NCBI GenBank assembly: GCA_033182465.1 | Contig: CP137320.1 | Span: forward strand, 1,674,001-1,738,000 | Origin: Sanghuangporus weigelae | Taxonomy: Eukaryota > Basidiomycota > Agaricomycetes > Hymenochaetales > Hymenochaetaceae | Direction of reading: 5' to 3' | Length of the DNA stretch: 64,000 bases | In this document: positions 48,801 through 62,800 of the stretch, one piece after another | How the letters are laid out: every line of letters starts with the position of its first letter | How positions within the stretch are numbered: position 1 is the stretch's first letter | Translations under genes and position numbers: made by a program | The notes under the pieces: model-generated | The model's database searches: none | Seen by the model: only the letters and a program-made list of their open reading frames with translations | What the model was told of the DNA's origin: nothing

Positions 48801-51800
48801 CCGTTCTTTCGTTAGGACCAATCAGCGATTCTGAATCCGAGGGGATCCGCAGCGATGATAAACATTCTCGCCTCCTTCCTCTAATTTTCTTCCGAGAGTC
48901 CGAAACTTCAGGCGCGACGACACCGCAGACTAAATCTAATGCTTTAGTTGCACGCATACCATCTTTACACGCCGTCGTGAATAAGGGGTCATTAGATGGA
49001 CTTCAACTGTGGGTCGATGACTTGACCCAGTGCATCGAACGGTTGATGAGCGGTGCCAGATCCGGTGCTAGCACACACGCTCAAGTCAGCAGAACGAGCA
49101 GCTTAATCGGTAGCCGTTATTTCATCTCTCGAACAGGAAGTGGTAGTACCGAGAGCGAGATAGCGGGCGGTGCTCCTAGTGGTGCAGCGAAGAGTGAACT
49201 AGTCATCAAAGTCTGTCTTACCGAAGGTATGTCCAGTATTGTTCCATTTCGCAGCTATCGTGAAGTCTCTGATAATGATCCCGTGACGAGCCTTCATTCG
49301 ATTTGTCGTTCCGGCAAGTGAAAGCGTAGCCTCGGGCATCAACCGATTCCTTGATGTGTGTGCATCGGATCTGGATGCTTTGGTTGAATTCAAGCCCGAA
49401 GGAAAGGTGAAAGAAGTTCTCCGATCAGTCAAGTATTTTCGGGAAGACTCAACTTTCTTGCTACTTTAGGACGAAACAGTCATTTCGCTCAATGTCCTTG
49501 ATGTGAACATTAAAGAGATCTCAGCTGGGAAAACACATGATGTTGTAGCAACGAAATCTCTGGGAATAGTAAGTAAAGGACCATTATCTGAGCCGAAAAT
49601 CCTAACGGCCACTTCTCAGAGTGATAGTAAGAGACCGTCTGTGCTCAGGATCCGGTTTCGTTCGGTAGTTTTACCTGGAACTGCTGCGAAAGAGTCCAGA
49701 GTAAGGATGGTTCTAAATGGACTGACCTTCGATCTATGGTCGGATGTGACATGGATACAGGATCTTACTTCCTTCATAAAATCACCTCCCGGGGTAAGTT
49801 TCTTACAAAACCGGGAGATTTGCGTAACTAAAGAGCAATTAGGCCTTCGAGTCCGTGATACCGAGCGAAAGAACGCAAATTTCATTGAACCTCCTGGAAT
49901 GTGCATGTCGTATCACGCCGCCTTCTCGGCCGAGCGTTCTTGTTCTTTCATTCGGCGATGTCACTATTTCAACAGATCTCGCTAGCAATTCTCAAGAGAC
50001 AGCCCTCGGTATCACTGTTGCAGATCTTTCTATCCTTTTAAACGATGACAGTAAGGCATCAGTGGATAGTCCCATCTTTGGACGTCAGACAGGGGCAGAG
50101 CATTGGACGGTTAGCAACACTGGAATTCTTCTAACCGGAATTTTCAACTGATACAAATTCTAGAAGCAAGGATTTGCTCTTCTTGTTACCATACAAGATT
50201 TATTGTTGCGGTTAGAGCACAAAGCCATGGCAATACCGTCAAATACGCAGGTATGATCTTGCTTATGGTCAATCAAATTGTATACCACTCAGCACGATCT
50301 CAGATCAACTTGAATGGCATGCGCCTCGATGTCCATCTGTGCGCGGACAGTATATCGGGAATCGTCGGTTTTATCAGCGACCTTAAATCAATCATTCCAG
50401 AGACCACAGACTCGTCATCGTGAGTAACTTACTGTGGCTTTTGCTCAACATTCTTACTGATCAAAAGGTTGAAAGGACGCAACCAACGTTGCCTCGCAGA
50501 CCGACACATGTAACTGACCCGCGATCTTCGACATTGCTCCGTGAGTTGCAATAACTTAATATACCGTATTCTTCTCCTGAAAGAAACCCAGGGTCGTTGG
50601 ACGAGCATGCCTTCCGTCGACAACCTGTCATTGGGCCTCTACCGGATATGGTTGATGATGACCTACCAAAAAATCCTGAATACCTAGATGCGTCGTTCGG
50701 TGCAGCCGCTGGATTGCGTCCTCTGGATGACGAAGACGTCGAAGATGGGTTTTATCCGGAAGGAAATGATGATATTTCGCAATCTTCAGGTAACATCATT
50801 GCAAGGCATGGAGGAGAAACTATAAAGATGCTACATTCGCCAATTGAGGTAGTTGAGAACTACTTCGACACCTTAACGCCTAGCTCCATCGACCTTGCAT
50901 CCGAGTAAGTCAATCCTTGCCTCCATTCATGTTGCGTGCAAGCTCATAATAGTCTTTGAATAAGGCACGGCGAAGCGGCTGTCAAGGTACGGGCGCAGGA
51001 TTGCGAAGTTCATCTGCTTCTGTACGACGGATACGACTGGGAAAGGACAAGGAGGACCATCCGTGAAGAAGTGAAGCGAGTACGACGGCGACTTGCGAAA
51101 ATAAGACAGCTTCTAGCGTCGGGGCAGACTTACGATCCCAATGTTGAGGAAGTCAATTCCAGACTCTTCGATTCCGTCTATGTTGGACTGGAACCAGAAG
51201 CAGAGGATCTAGATGGAAATGCTCTGATGGCTGCGATCGATGATGAGCTAGCTGTAGACACAAGCGACATGGCCTCCGAAAGTTCCTGGCAGTCGTTTCA
51301 ACCCGAGAAAAAAGCTACTACTGGAGTTCCAAGACAATCGCTCCGAGTAAATAGACTAGATCGATCACAGGCGCCCAGTATAGAGTTCTCAATCCGTGGC
51401 ATGGCTATTGACTTCGACCAGTATCTTCCGGGTGCTAGTCTTGCATCCCGTTTCCTCTCCACAATTAGGGACCTAGAAATCCTTGATCATATCAAGACTT
51501 CGACTTGGAGTACATTCCTTACCGAGCTTAGATCTGATTCACGAGGCAACATTCGTGAAACCGACTCAAACATGGTGAGAGTGGAACTACAAATCCTGCA
51601 ACCGTTCCAGGGACATCATGAACAAGAGGCACGCCTGAAGGTGAGAAAGCATCCTTTGCTATTGTTGCATCTCGCCTTGACAATATTTTAAGGCAAAAAT
51701 TTTGCCTCTAAGACTTCATGTCGATCAAGACGCATTAGATTTCCTGAAAAAATTCTTTAGCTTCAAGGACGGTGATGCAGAGCCTTCACCACCCCCAGAC

Positions 51801-52854
51801 AACGAGATCTTCTTTCGTGAGTTCGGATTGCGAATACTTTTTCGAGCAGAGTTTCTAATTATCATTCCTGTAGAACATGTGGAGATATTCCCAATAGATA
51901 TTAAGCTTGACTACAAGCCTCGTCGAGTTGATTACAAGGCTTTGAAAGAAGGACGAACCATCGAGTTGATGAACTTCTTCCACTTTGATGGCTCAGAAAT
52001 GACTCTCAGACATCTTACGCTTACAGGGGTCAGCGAAGGCGTCAATTCTTCATTAGAATATAAATACTCATTGCTTCTGTTACAGGTCACGGGTTGGGCT
52101 AGAATGTTTGATCTGCTTAATGATCTTTGGACGCCTGATGTCAAAGCAAACCAGCTGGTCGATGTTATTTCTGGGGTATCTCCAATTCGTTCCGCGGTCA
52201 ACGTTGGATCCGGAATTGCAGATCTTGTGCTACTGCCAATCGCACAATACAAGAAGGATGGCAGAATCATCCGCGGTTTGCAGAAAGGGGCCACGGCATT
52301 CATGAAGTCGACAGCCATGGAGGCAATTAGGCTTGGTGCTCGTCTTGCAACAGGCACACAAGTTGTTCTCGAACAAACCGAAAACGTGCTTGGCGCTCAG
52401 TTTTCAGGACCGGTGACAGCAGAAGCCCTACAGACACCTGGTGTTTCCGACATGACCGGTGTACAATCAGGCGAAAGCAGCGCTTCGGCCGAGGAGCTTT
52501 ACAGTCGGTATGCGGAGCAACCTACCAACGTGCGAGAAGGGGTGCAATCCGCATATCGGAGTCTATCGGAGAACGTCAAGTATGCTGGGCAGACGATTCT
52601 TGCAGTTCCGATGGAAGTCTATGAGCGCTCCGGTACCGAGGTGAGTTGGGAAAAAAATCCCTTTATGGTTGGAGATTGTTGACCTAATTGACTTGCCAGG
52701 GACCTGCTCGTGCTGTCATTAGAGCGGTACCAATCGCAGTGCTGAAGCCGATGATTGGAGCAAGCGAAGCTGTCAGCAAGACGCTTCTAGGGCTTCATAA
52801 TACGCTCGATCCGCAAGCTCAGATTGAGTCGGAGACGAAGTACAAACATCGATA
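45879..52854 (+). CDS. ATG2: Autophagy protein ATG2 (bridge-like lipid transfer protein)
   Basis: Atg2 carries phospholipids from the ER to the growing autophagosome membrane, with Atg9 and Atg18. The start MSFSWLPFTFNFSFPDLAPP leads into the chorein-type N terminus: RRFISFILKRSLGHLLKPGQ, IDAQIGSGFVEVKDLELD, spliced to AINSLLGSQPIQL and TARIPWPNPFSSTVG. Exon 2 (46130-49226) holds the long beta-rich and disordered middle. Later exons include AFESVIPSERTQISLNLLEC and KILPLRLHVDQDALDFLKKF. The Atg2 C-terminal amphipathic region is clear: VSGVSPIRSAVNVGSGIADL, LIPIAQYKKDGRIIRGLQKG-like residues, and AYRSLSENVKYAGQTILAVP, ending ETKYKHR. About 2,000 residues, as in other fungi. No break seen. Confidence 0.95.
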
Positions 52855-52999
52855 ATTTCCGTGTAGCACACTCACATCGCTGCTGCATCGACGACTGCAA
52901 CTGTACTTTTATGCAAATACATTTCATTACAATTGATGCTAGATAAACAAAGGACAAGAATATATGAAGCAATGAGAAAATAAATGCTGGTGTGGTGAC

Positions 53000-53823
53000 T
53001 CAATCGATTTCCATCCCCATGGAACGCCCTTCGCCTGGTACAAGAGCGCTCTTTCGTGTAGGCACACGAACCTTCTGAACAATCTTCTCTTGTGACTCTT
53101 CGACCGAAAGCGCTGCCATAGGCTGTACGAGCTTGATAGTGCTCGGTGCAGCCAATTTCTTCTTCTTGCGGTGGGCAAGGAGTTTCGCGCGACTTGCGGC
53201 CATCCTGCGCACAGAACAAAATTCAATACATTTACGCTGCATGAAGTAAAAAATATGTGATAGTTGCGTACCGGTTTCGCCAGAATGCCTGCTCGCGCCT
53301 CTGTCTGATCTCTACGATACGCTTCATCGCCTTGATAGTCGTCCGAATGAGCTCCCTGTTGTACCGTACTGGGACGTTTCGCCTCTTCTCGAATTCGAAT
53401 GTTGAGTCCTAGCATTACCAACACCTGTGAGAAAGACTTTCTTCTATAATGAACTGAGCAACGTACAATAATCATCTCCTTCCCATGTGTTTTCCTAAAC
53501 GCTTTCGTCCAGCGTACTTTACGAGGATTTCGTTTCATTCTTATCACGATGTCAGGAACAGCCGGGATAAACCGATACAATGAACACAAACTTGAAATTT
53601 TTGTGACATCTAACACTGATGTTAACGATACAATGAAGCGATAATATTCGACAAAGACTCACTTTGAAGAGCAGAAACGGAACATTTTGGCATCGTTACG
53701 GACGAAGGCTGAGCCTGCATTGGTGTGTAATTTAGACACCCATAATACCATTGATTAGACGTTGCACGCACCATGACCCGGATAAACGCTCTTCGAGCAG
53801 AAATAGCACTTTTCGATCCTCAT
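53000..53823 (-). CDS. RLP24: Ribosome biogenesis protein RLP24
   Basis: Rlp24 occupies the eL24 site on pre-60S particles and is released by the AAA ATPase Drg1. Exons begin 53823-53772 ([18 protein letters not shown]), 53714-53663 ([15 protein letters not shown]), then an 18 nt microexon 53609-53592 (CHKNFK) and [37 protein letters not shown] and [18 protein letters not shown], ending [16 protein letters not shown] and a 50-residue tail. The Cys residues CYFC and CSSKCHKNF form the zinc site. Length and the VRWTKAFRK block distinguish it from eL24. The C terminus lies at 53000. It is convergent with ATG2. Confidence 0.93.
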
Positions 53824-54179
53824 CGTGTAGTGTCTTTGTAAAAACACTGGCAAGTCTTGTCTTCAAGTTCGCGTGTGAACCTAGTGTGATCACATCACGT
53901 GATACAAGTTATTACGTAGTAGTATAACGTAACTATGGTCTGCGCCGCCGATCACTCAGAGCAAAAATAATAATAATTCAAGTTCGATCAAAAACTTCAA
54001 CACTCTCAGAAGGACGAAATACCGTACTCTTCGATTTACAGATCATAAAAGTAGCCTATTCCCTGAAATTTTACATGAAATCCTGGGTGTCCATTGTTTT
54101 TCCAGAGCCTTCACTAAAAGGGTCTCGCTGGCTTTTTTTAAAAAACTACCTCTCAACATTCAGCTTGGTCCAGAGTCCT
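53824..54179. promoter_or_regulatory. Upstream region of RLP24, downstream of the ornithine monooxygenase
   Basis: 356 bp between two minus-strand genes. AT-rich with a T/A tract near 54130. Holds the RLP24 promoter. No gene is supported. Confidence 0.45.
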
Positions 54180-56186
54180 TCAGTTTGCATTGAGCAGATC
54201 GTCCAATACTTCACCCGAGCGAACGCTGGCGACGCTCAGGAGAGTATCACTAAGACCGTGAGTCGCTTCTTCACAGCCTTGAAGGTAGACGCGGTTGCCC
54301 GTGTCCTGAGCGGATGGAACGGGAAGCAGCTTATACGCGCGCGAAATTCGCAGCTGGATGGTCTGCGGAAGTGATCTCGGAGGCAGCGATATACTGGGCG
54401 AAGACGGCGGAGTACTTGACGAGCTACCAGTGTCACTCTCTGTGCTCAAATGGCGATCGTTATCGGGTTCCTGGACGAGCTCCGCTCCCTCCTTAACATT
54501 GCCGAAGGGTTTGCCTGTCTCGTACTGAGCGTTGTAGTGAGCTGGAACCAGGCGTACGCGCGTATCGTCCGTCGCAGTAGCCAGACCAAAGTCCTTCGCA
54601 AGGTTTGATTCACGAAGGAGACGAGTCCATGTCTTTCGCTCGTAGCCAGTTCCGCAAATAACGAAGTCGTAAGTGTCCTCCGTTAGCTGGTGCGTCCGAG
54701 TATTCTGACGTATGAGCGTGACACGGTGAGGTAGCGAAGCATATTTCTCCCGGGCAACCAAGTTGGCTCCGACGACAGTTTCGTTAATGCGGAGATTAAC
54801 GCGTGCCTTCAATACATTCTCGCCTTTACGAGAGGCAATCGCATCCGAAAGCCTTTGCTCATAAATAAGTTCATATAACTTATCGTGCATATGCCGTCAA
54901 GTCAGCTGATGTCGTAAGTATACGAAAATAGACCGCATACGTTATCAATGGTCTTCGGATTGACGACGCTGTAGTTCGTATTCTTGTACTCGTAGAGCAC
55001 CTGAGCTCTGAGGCGATCCGTTGGAAGGTTGTACCACTCGTCCGTTGCTATTCAGCGAGGATATCGAATTAGCATCGGGTCAACGACATCGCAGGATGGC
55101 ACATACCCGCAGGATCAAAGATCTCATTCACGAAGGGAGTGTCATCGCTGGGCTTGAGCGAATCTTTGCGAATGATCATATCGATCTGATGACCGCCGTG
55201 TGAAAGATCTTCAAGCCTATTGTACAGATCGATCAAGCACTCCGCGCAGCTCTGGCCGCCACCGACCATAGCGACCTTGAGCGGAGTTCCTGACTGCGTC
55301 AGCCTGTCTAGGAGCGAGCCAATCGAAATCATATAATACGACGTGTGGAATACCGGAACGCTAAGTGTGCTTTGTGTCGTCCATTGCGGAGGTTGAAGAA
55401 CTGCTAAGACACGGGGCAGCCTTGGAGAAGGACCAGTGGACAAAATGATGTCCTCTATCCGATTAATCGCGGTTAACTCATACTTATGAACTTCAAGCGA
55501 AATAGTCTGTTACGCACTTGTCCTGCGTACAACAACCTCACCGGATGGCGACCGACGACTCGTAACTTCAATAAGATCCCGTTCCTCGACTCGAATTTTG
55601 GAGATCGAGACGACCTCTTCACCATATGCAACATCGACGCCTCGTTTTGCTGCTTCGCGAGCCGCCCATCCAAGATAATCGGCGAACTCGCGCCGCGACG
55701 GGACGGTCGTAGAGCGATTAATGAACGCACTAAGGCGGTTCTGCGAGTGGAGATAATTAAGGAAGGTAAAATACGAGCACGGGTCACGCAGGGTCGCTAG
55801 ATCTTTCAAGCAGCTAAGAATATCGAGTAGGCTCGGTGTCAGAGAAGGTAAATCGAGAGACAGAAGAGGAGATGGAGCGAGGATGTACGCCAATCAGGGT
55901 GCCGGCTGACCTTATCTGCATCTTAGCGCCCGGGATGAGCATTCCCGGATGCCATTGGAACTCTGTATTCTTGTCTACGAAAATAGCACGTAGGTTTTGC
56001 TTGAGCTAAATAATCATTCGTTAGTTAAATGAGTGACGGGCGCAATAGTCGGCTGTCGTTTACCTCGTTAGGAGACCACTTATCGGAAATGGCTGCTGCA
56101 ATGGCGATATTTGCTGGACCGAACCCAACACCGAGGAGATCAAAGGTGTCTATCTGGGTGTGGGCAGGGTTGGAAGAACCGGCCAT
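54180..56186 (-). CDS. SMO1: L-ornithine N5-monooxygenase (SidA/SMO1-like)
   Basis: This FAD- and NADPH-dependent enzyme hydroxylates the side-chain amine of ornithine, the first committed step of hydroxamate siderophore synthesis. From the ATG at 56186 the protein reads MAGSSNPAHTQIDTF, then the FAD motif LLGVGFGPANIAIAAA and EFQWHPGMLIPGAKMQ, FTFLNYLHSQNRL, RREFADYLGWAA and VVRRTS. The NADPH motif VAMVGGGQSCAECLIDL lies near 55255, with DDTPFVNEIFDP after it. The ornithine-binding motif DFVICGTGYERK is near 54660. A Ser-rich insert (SSSSTPPSSPS) precedes the C-terminal EATHGLSDTLLSV, the usual family ending. Five or so small introns. Divergent from the NRPS. Confidence 0.95.
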
Positions 56187-56898
56187 GTTAAACTATTTGG
56201 AAATGCAAGTGCCTCTCGTCGGAGATGAAATAACGAGCGGAGGACGGGAAGAGGGAGAGAGGATGGGAGAGTTGTTGTGTGAGTGATTGATGAAGATGAC
56301 GGTTTTATTTATTTTCAGAAGAGTGGGTGGTAAATCCGCCAAGGAGGAGAATAGATTTCCTTGAAAGAAGAGGAAAAATTCACTGGCGAGTAGGAGGATA
56401 TATCGGGTGGAGACGGTGGATGAAAGTTGCGGCAGAATGAGGCGATATTGAATGAAGTATGAGGGATGAATCGGACATAGGGACTGGGCAGAGATCAGAG
56501 CACATTGAGCATAGGCATAGATGACGGACACAAAACGATATCAGATAATTGATATGATAGAGATAAAGTGATCTTATCTGATCGCGACGGATCCCACGAT
56601 CATTCGATTAGATGGACTTCGACTCCGACCAATTTTCGAGGGATGGATTCACGCGGAAGGTCCGGACAGTGGACGTGCAAAGAGAAGACGCAAAGTCCGA
56701 TGGCGAGAAGGTTCGCGGGCCGAATCGAAGTGTGGCGAGGATGGTTGAGTTGAGAGAGGGGCGTGATGATGACATATACATACATAGGTAGGACTACAAT
56801 CCATATCCATATGGCACATCTATGCCACTCACCGCATCATACATAAACTCAATGCGCTGATAGAGTTACTCCAGGTCGTGTGTTTCCCACTCCCAAAC
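56187..56898. promoter_or_regulatory. Shared promoter of the siderophore genes
   Basis: 712 bp between the starts of the monooxygenase (minus) and the NRPS (plus). A GATA-type motif cluster lies in the middle (56540-56582), 354 bp from one ATG and 317 bp from the other. See the separate site entry. Confidence 0.7.
56540..56582. promoter_or_regulatory. Inverted pair of ATCAGATAA sites (iron-GATA factor motif)
   Basis: ATCAGATAA at 56540-56548 on the plus strand and again at 56574-56582 on the minus strand (reads TTATCTGAT), with AGATAA at 56561-56566 and TGATAG just before. The nine-base form ATCWGATAA is the published target of SreA/Sre1-type iron-responsive GATA repressors that shut siderophore genes in iron-rich cells. 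The minus-strand copy is preceded by G, matching the ten-base version. Binding is inferred. Confidence 0.7.
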
Positions 56899-59800
56899 AT
56901 GTCTACGTCTGAGGACTCCGACTCTCCCTTCGCCGATTACCATTTCCTTTCTCTCCCGGATCTATCCACCCTTCGCCAGCCACAGTCTTCCCGTCAACTT
57001 CTTTCCGTTCGCATTGATCCCAACGTCTCGATCAAGGTTATCCTCGTCGCTCTTGCCCGATGTCTAGGTGCCTATTGTGGAGCCAGTGACGTTCTCCTCG
57101 CGTGGCACGTCCAAGACCCTCCGACAGATTCGCGCGCAATCACTGCTATTCGCGTCAATTGGACAAACTCGAGCAAATACGAAGATGTTCTGAATAACCT
57201 TATTCTTCGCAAATCCGACGACAATCCTTCGAGTATCCGATCTACTCTCGGAATCGAAATAGATGATGGTCTCCAGCCGTTTCTTGCTATTCTCACTTCA
57301 GATCTCGAATACAATCACCCTCTCCTCGCGTCTGTCGAATCAAAAGCCAATGGTTCTGAATCACAGCAAACATTGCACTTCAAGTATTCAACTCGCCATT
57401 TTCACGCGTCGTCTGCCAAGCTCCTTGCGAAAGAGGTAGCTGCGCTAACGGCTCGTATTGCGCAAGATCCTGCTTCTTCGCCGAAGTATCTTGATTTCCT
57501 TCCAGACGAACTACTGTCTATTGTTCCGATGCGTACAGACGGCACATCGTATACGCATTATCCGCCCGCTGGTAATATCATTGAATTCATCAAGCGGCAT
57601 GATCCCGCGACGGTGGAAATTGAGTATTACCCGGATCTGCATCTCGAGGAACCTGGTGCAGTCGAGCAATCCGTGCAGCTCTTGACGTTCGGAGACTTGG
57701 ACAAGCGTTCGAATCGGTTCGCGGCATACCTACTTGCACAAGGCCTCGAGCTTGAAGATCGAGTCACTATATGTATGCATCGGGGCTTAGAATATCATAT
57801 TGCTATGATTGGTGTACTCAAAGCAGGAGGCTGCTATGTACCTGTACGTTATCTCTTTAGAATCAGCAGGTCAGCTCCGTTGATTGTCATTTTCCAGATC
57901 GATCATGAACTACCTAAAGAACGACAGGACTTTATAAATGAGGATTCAGGTGCTCGCTTTACGCTTACGGCCGAAAACATTGAGGAGCACATCACAGCAT
58001 CCGAGTTGTATCCTGATGGCGATGTCAATAATACGCGCAGTGATGGACTTGCATATATGTTGTATACGAGCGGGACGACGGGTGCACCGAAAGGCTGTCT
58101 ACTTAAGCACGACGGGTTCGCACAGGCCATTCATGCACTGAGTTGGTTCGCAAATCAGGCAGGTCCCAACAAGCGTCGTTGGCCTCAAGCGGGACGTTAC
58201 CTCTGCGTTGCTTGTAAGCCTTTTCATGGTCTCTCGAAATCCAGTTCTAATCTATGTACCTAGCTGTCGCATTCGATGTGCATTTAGCGGAGATTTTCGT
58301 AGCTTTGTCACTTGGGATGACACTCATCTGTGCACCTCGCTCGCAATTATTCGAGGACTTGCCACGTTGGTTGCATAGACTTCATATCACGCATGTAGGG
58401 ATTGTTCCGAGTCTTATAGAAGCGACGATGCATGCAGTTGCGGAATCTGTAGAACTTGCAGTTGCTGACGATGGGACCGGCGTGAAGAACAAGACAATGG
58501 ATCTGGCGTACATTGCTAGTGGCGGTGAGAAAATGAGCGATTCGGTACCACCTTACTCTGGTTCACCATTACCAAGTTCTAAAAAGTGATTGTAGATCTT
58601 AGATAAATGGGCGGACAGCCCCCTTGTTACATTGGCAAACTTCTACGGTCCCAGCGAAACGACAATAGGGTGTTCGGCGCATCTCATGACTTCTGCGACG
58701 CGAAAGGAAAACATCGGCCGCATTTTTGAGAGTTGCTCTGCATACGTAGTCGATGAGAATCTCAAGCCGGTTGTCCGTGGTGGAGTGGGCGAGCTTCTTG
58801 TTGGAGGGCGTCTCGTCGGCCGCGGTTATCACAACCGATCAGATCTGACTGCAAAGGCTTTCATTGAATTTTCGCATGGTTCACACTGTGAAAGAGTTTA
58901 TCGTACAGGGGATCTCGGTAGGTTATCTGCTTGTGTCATATATGCGCAGAGTCTGGCTGAAGAGCGACGGTAGTCCGACTCATGCCGGACGATACAATGG
59001 AAATCCTAGGCCGCATTGACACCCAGATAAAACTCCGTGGAGTCCGCATAGAGTCGGAGGGTGTTTCGTCGGTCATCCGTAATGCTGCTGTCCGCTTCCC
59101 CGGTCTCCGTGTCAAGAATGCACCGGATGTTTCCACAATCCTCGCTCGCCATCCGCAATTGAAGACGGACCAGCTCGTCTCGTTCATTGGCCTCGATTCT
59201 ACAGCGACCATTGCTCACCGCCGGTCTACGAAACCAAGCATCTATGAGAATGTCCCTCGAGGTCTCATGCATGCTCTGAAGGAAGCATGCACCCGAGAGC
59301 TTGCGAGCTATATGCGTCCTGCGCATATTGTTCCGTTGGACTTTATTCCGTTAAACCAAAACGGGAAGACAGACAACAAAGTTCTCAGTGCTCTCTTCCA
59401 GTCCGAGAGCCTGGAGGCCCTCAGCCGTACGGGCGCTCAGAAGAGTGACCATCATGCTAATGGGATGGAATCTTCTCGCAGTCTGAATGAGACTGAGGTC
59501 AAGGTCGGCGAGATCATATGCAAGTACGCGGAGGTTCGCAAAGAGCAACTTACTCCTTCTTCAAATCTGTTCCAGCTTGGATTTGATTCTGTGAAGCTTG
59601 TACGACTAGCCTCAGAGTTTCGTTCCTTGTGTAACGCGAGGTCGTTATCCGTCGGTATCATTATTCAACATCCGACCATAGAGGAGCTAGCAACCCTCTT
59701 AGAGGGTGCCCAAGGCCCGAATCAAGGGAAGTCCAGCGTGTCTCGTGTTGAAGAGTTCGCGCAACAGTGGAGGCCAGAAGTCGAAGAAACTTATGGAGCC

Positions 59801-62800
59801 GAAAAGATCGAAAAAGCATTGCCTACCTTCCCTATCCAGGATGGTGTACTGTATCGCTCAGCGGATCTCAAGACTCTATACATACAACACGTCCTATTAC
59901 GAGTTCATGGCGATGTTGATATTGAGAAGCTGAAGAGTGCCTGGACTGCGCTTATGGCTCAGCATGAGATTCTCCGGTGAGATCCGTCATACATTGGTTC
60001 TTTTTTTGAAGCTAATATATCGCGAACTCATCAGCACTGTGTTCCACTATTCCTCATCTCTGGTGCAAGTAGTTCTTAAATCTGAAGCTTGTGATCTTCC
60101 ATGGCTTGAACGGGAAGTCCAGGCAGGTAGCGTTGAGGAGCTCCAGTCTAACTTTTTTGAGGAAGATGCTTTAGTAATCGCTCACTCAATCAACGAGAAC
60201 ATCAGCACGTCACCAGCCTTTCGGTTAGCTTGGTATCGTCTTGAGGGACAGGAAACGTCCGTTCTTACGTACTCTCTCCACCATGCCATATACGATGGGA
60301 TCTCCCTGCCTCTCCTTCTTCACGATGTCGAGACACTCTATCTTCATGAAAGTCCGCGGATGTCCTCGCCGCTCGCACAAGTGCTCGATGCAGTCTATGA
60401 CGTTGACATGGATGAGGCGGCCGCTTTTTGGAAAGAAACGTTTAGCGGATTCGATTGGTCCAGGATTCCGAGGCGTCTGGCATCCGGAGAAGTGGCCAAT
60501 GTCGCTACTAAGATTTTCAGGACTGGGCTCGGCAAATGGGAGAGAAACTCTGCTGAAATTAGAGTTTCCTTGCAGGCCGTCTTGACTGCGGCGTTTGGTA
60601 TTTGTTTGGGGGAGCAGCTCTATGGGGTTCCCGATGTTGTGTTCGGTGTACGTTTTTGATGTGTTATTTTCTCTCGTGTTTACTCTGATTGGTCTCGTTG
60701 TAGGTCATACGGTCTGGTCGTTCGTTTGCGAATGATAAGCTAAATGAAGCACGGGCGCCTTTACTGACTGTGGTTCCTACACGTGTCAACGCTGAACTGG
60801 GCGCGGAACTTTTACAGAAGGTCCAAAACGATATTGGAGCCGTACTCGCATTCGAGCACATTCCATTAAGTCGTGTACAGACGTGGGTCAAACCAGGCCG
60901 ACCGCTTTTCGAGGTGCTTTTTTCTGTTTCGATTGATGAGAAGGATAGAACGGAGCTCTGGGACATTCTTGAGAGTAAACAACCACAAGCAGACGTAAGC
61001 TCCATGTCGGCATCATTATTTTCCCCATCTAATACACTTATTTATCTTTTCGTAGTACATTCTCGCAGTGGAAGTAGTGCTTGATAAGAAGACCGGACAG
61101 ATCCGTATTGACTGTGGGTATACCGCGCCTTTGGAATCCCACGACGTCTGTCGCATTTTTGACGAATTAGAGAATACGGCCAGCTCCCTGGTGGAAGGCA
61201 AAGTCAGGACAGAACAAAAGTATCTTAACGGTACCAAGGTGTATGAGCAAGATACGGGAGATGATAGTGATGCTGAGGACCTTCCTGATGGACCGGTCGA
61301 TGAAGAGCTCCAAAGCAGGATACTTTCGGTCGTGTCGCAATTTCTCAAAATCGACTCAAGTCATATTTTGGAAACCTCTTCACTCGTCGCTCTTGGTCTA
61401 GACTCGATCAAATCCGTTGGATTGTCGCGTGCGCTACGAAAAGAGGGCATCGAAATCAGATCGCTTGATATAATGCGCCATCCTACTATACGTCGTATAG
61501 CTTCACGCTCGAGCCAGGCTCTTGGGTCTCAAGGAGTACAAGGTGAAGAGAGTGACCAAACTCGATTGTTGGCAGAGAAGCGAGAGAAAGTTGCTTCATT
61601 TGTTGACCGGAATTTATTGAAATTCGACGACAAGGACGAAGTTCAGCTTTATCCGACCACTATACTACAAGCCGGCATGTTATCTCAGGTATGATACATG
61701 ACTTTTCTCACGATCCGGTCGCTTATACAGGACCTTTAGACAATCAGCTCAGGCGGCCAATTATACGTGCATGCCTTCCCATTCGTACTGAAGAAGTCAA
61801 TAGATATCAATCGCCTCCGGGGCGCTTGGGAAAAGACGATTCAATATTTCAGCACCCTTCGCACCTCGTTCCACTTTGTTGAAAGCATGGGTGCATGGAT
61901 TCAGGCTGTACATTCATCGTATCGCTTGAATTGGCAAGAAATGAAAGTCCCCGATGGGAAGTCACCCTTCGTTTTGTCCGAAGAGTTCATCAAGGAGTTG
62001 GACTTGTCCTCCGAACGTAAACTTGCGGAACCACCGGTCTTCGCTCGGATGCTACGTCCGAACACTGGAGCTTCTTCGACCTGTACATTGTTGCTTGTCC
62101 TTCATCACGCGCTCTACGACGGAATCTCGGTATCACGACTATCGGAAGTTGTACGGACGTTTTATCGTGACGAACGGCCTGCTCCCTCACCACAATTTGT
62201 GGATTTATTGGGGTACTTCGAGTATCAAGAGTTACATGGTACCGACTTCTGGGTCCGCCAATTGCGTGGTTACAAGCGACCTGCCCTTCGAAGAAAGAGT
62301 GGAGACGGATCACCTACGGGCTCTGTCTCTTCGAGTGCTGACGTCACGTTGCCTGCTACTCGGATGAGCAAGGCCTGCCAGCACTTTGAAGTTACAGTTC
62401 AATGTTTCGGACAAGCAGCGTTTGCGACGGCGTTTGCGAAAGTATGCAACAAACGCGACTTAGTATACGGACATGTCGTATCGGGGCGTAGCGTGCCTCA
62501 TGCAGAAAATGTCTTAGGTCCAATGATAGTATGTACTACCCTTTCTCGAGGTCTCAAATAATGATACAGTGTTCTTTTTAGAGCACCTTGCCGTGTAGAT
62601 CTCACATCCCGGCAGGCATCAGAATCTTGGACTTCGTTCGTACCATACACAGACATAACATGGCTGCGCAGCGATGGCAGCATGCATCGCTGAGGTCGAT
62701 CCACAGGGAAGTTGGGCTGAGCTCACTTTGGGATGCTATCTTCCTATTCCAGCCCATAGTAGACGATACCTCTGATGAACAAGACGCTCTGTGGTCATTT

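Noticed and set aside
54120-54150. T/A tract near 54130 considered as a SINE or retrocopy tail
   Set aside because: Too short (seven T then six A), no flanking duplication and no body sequence.
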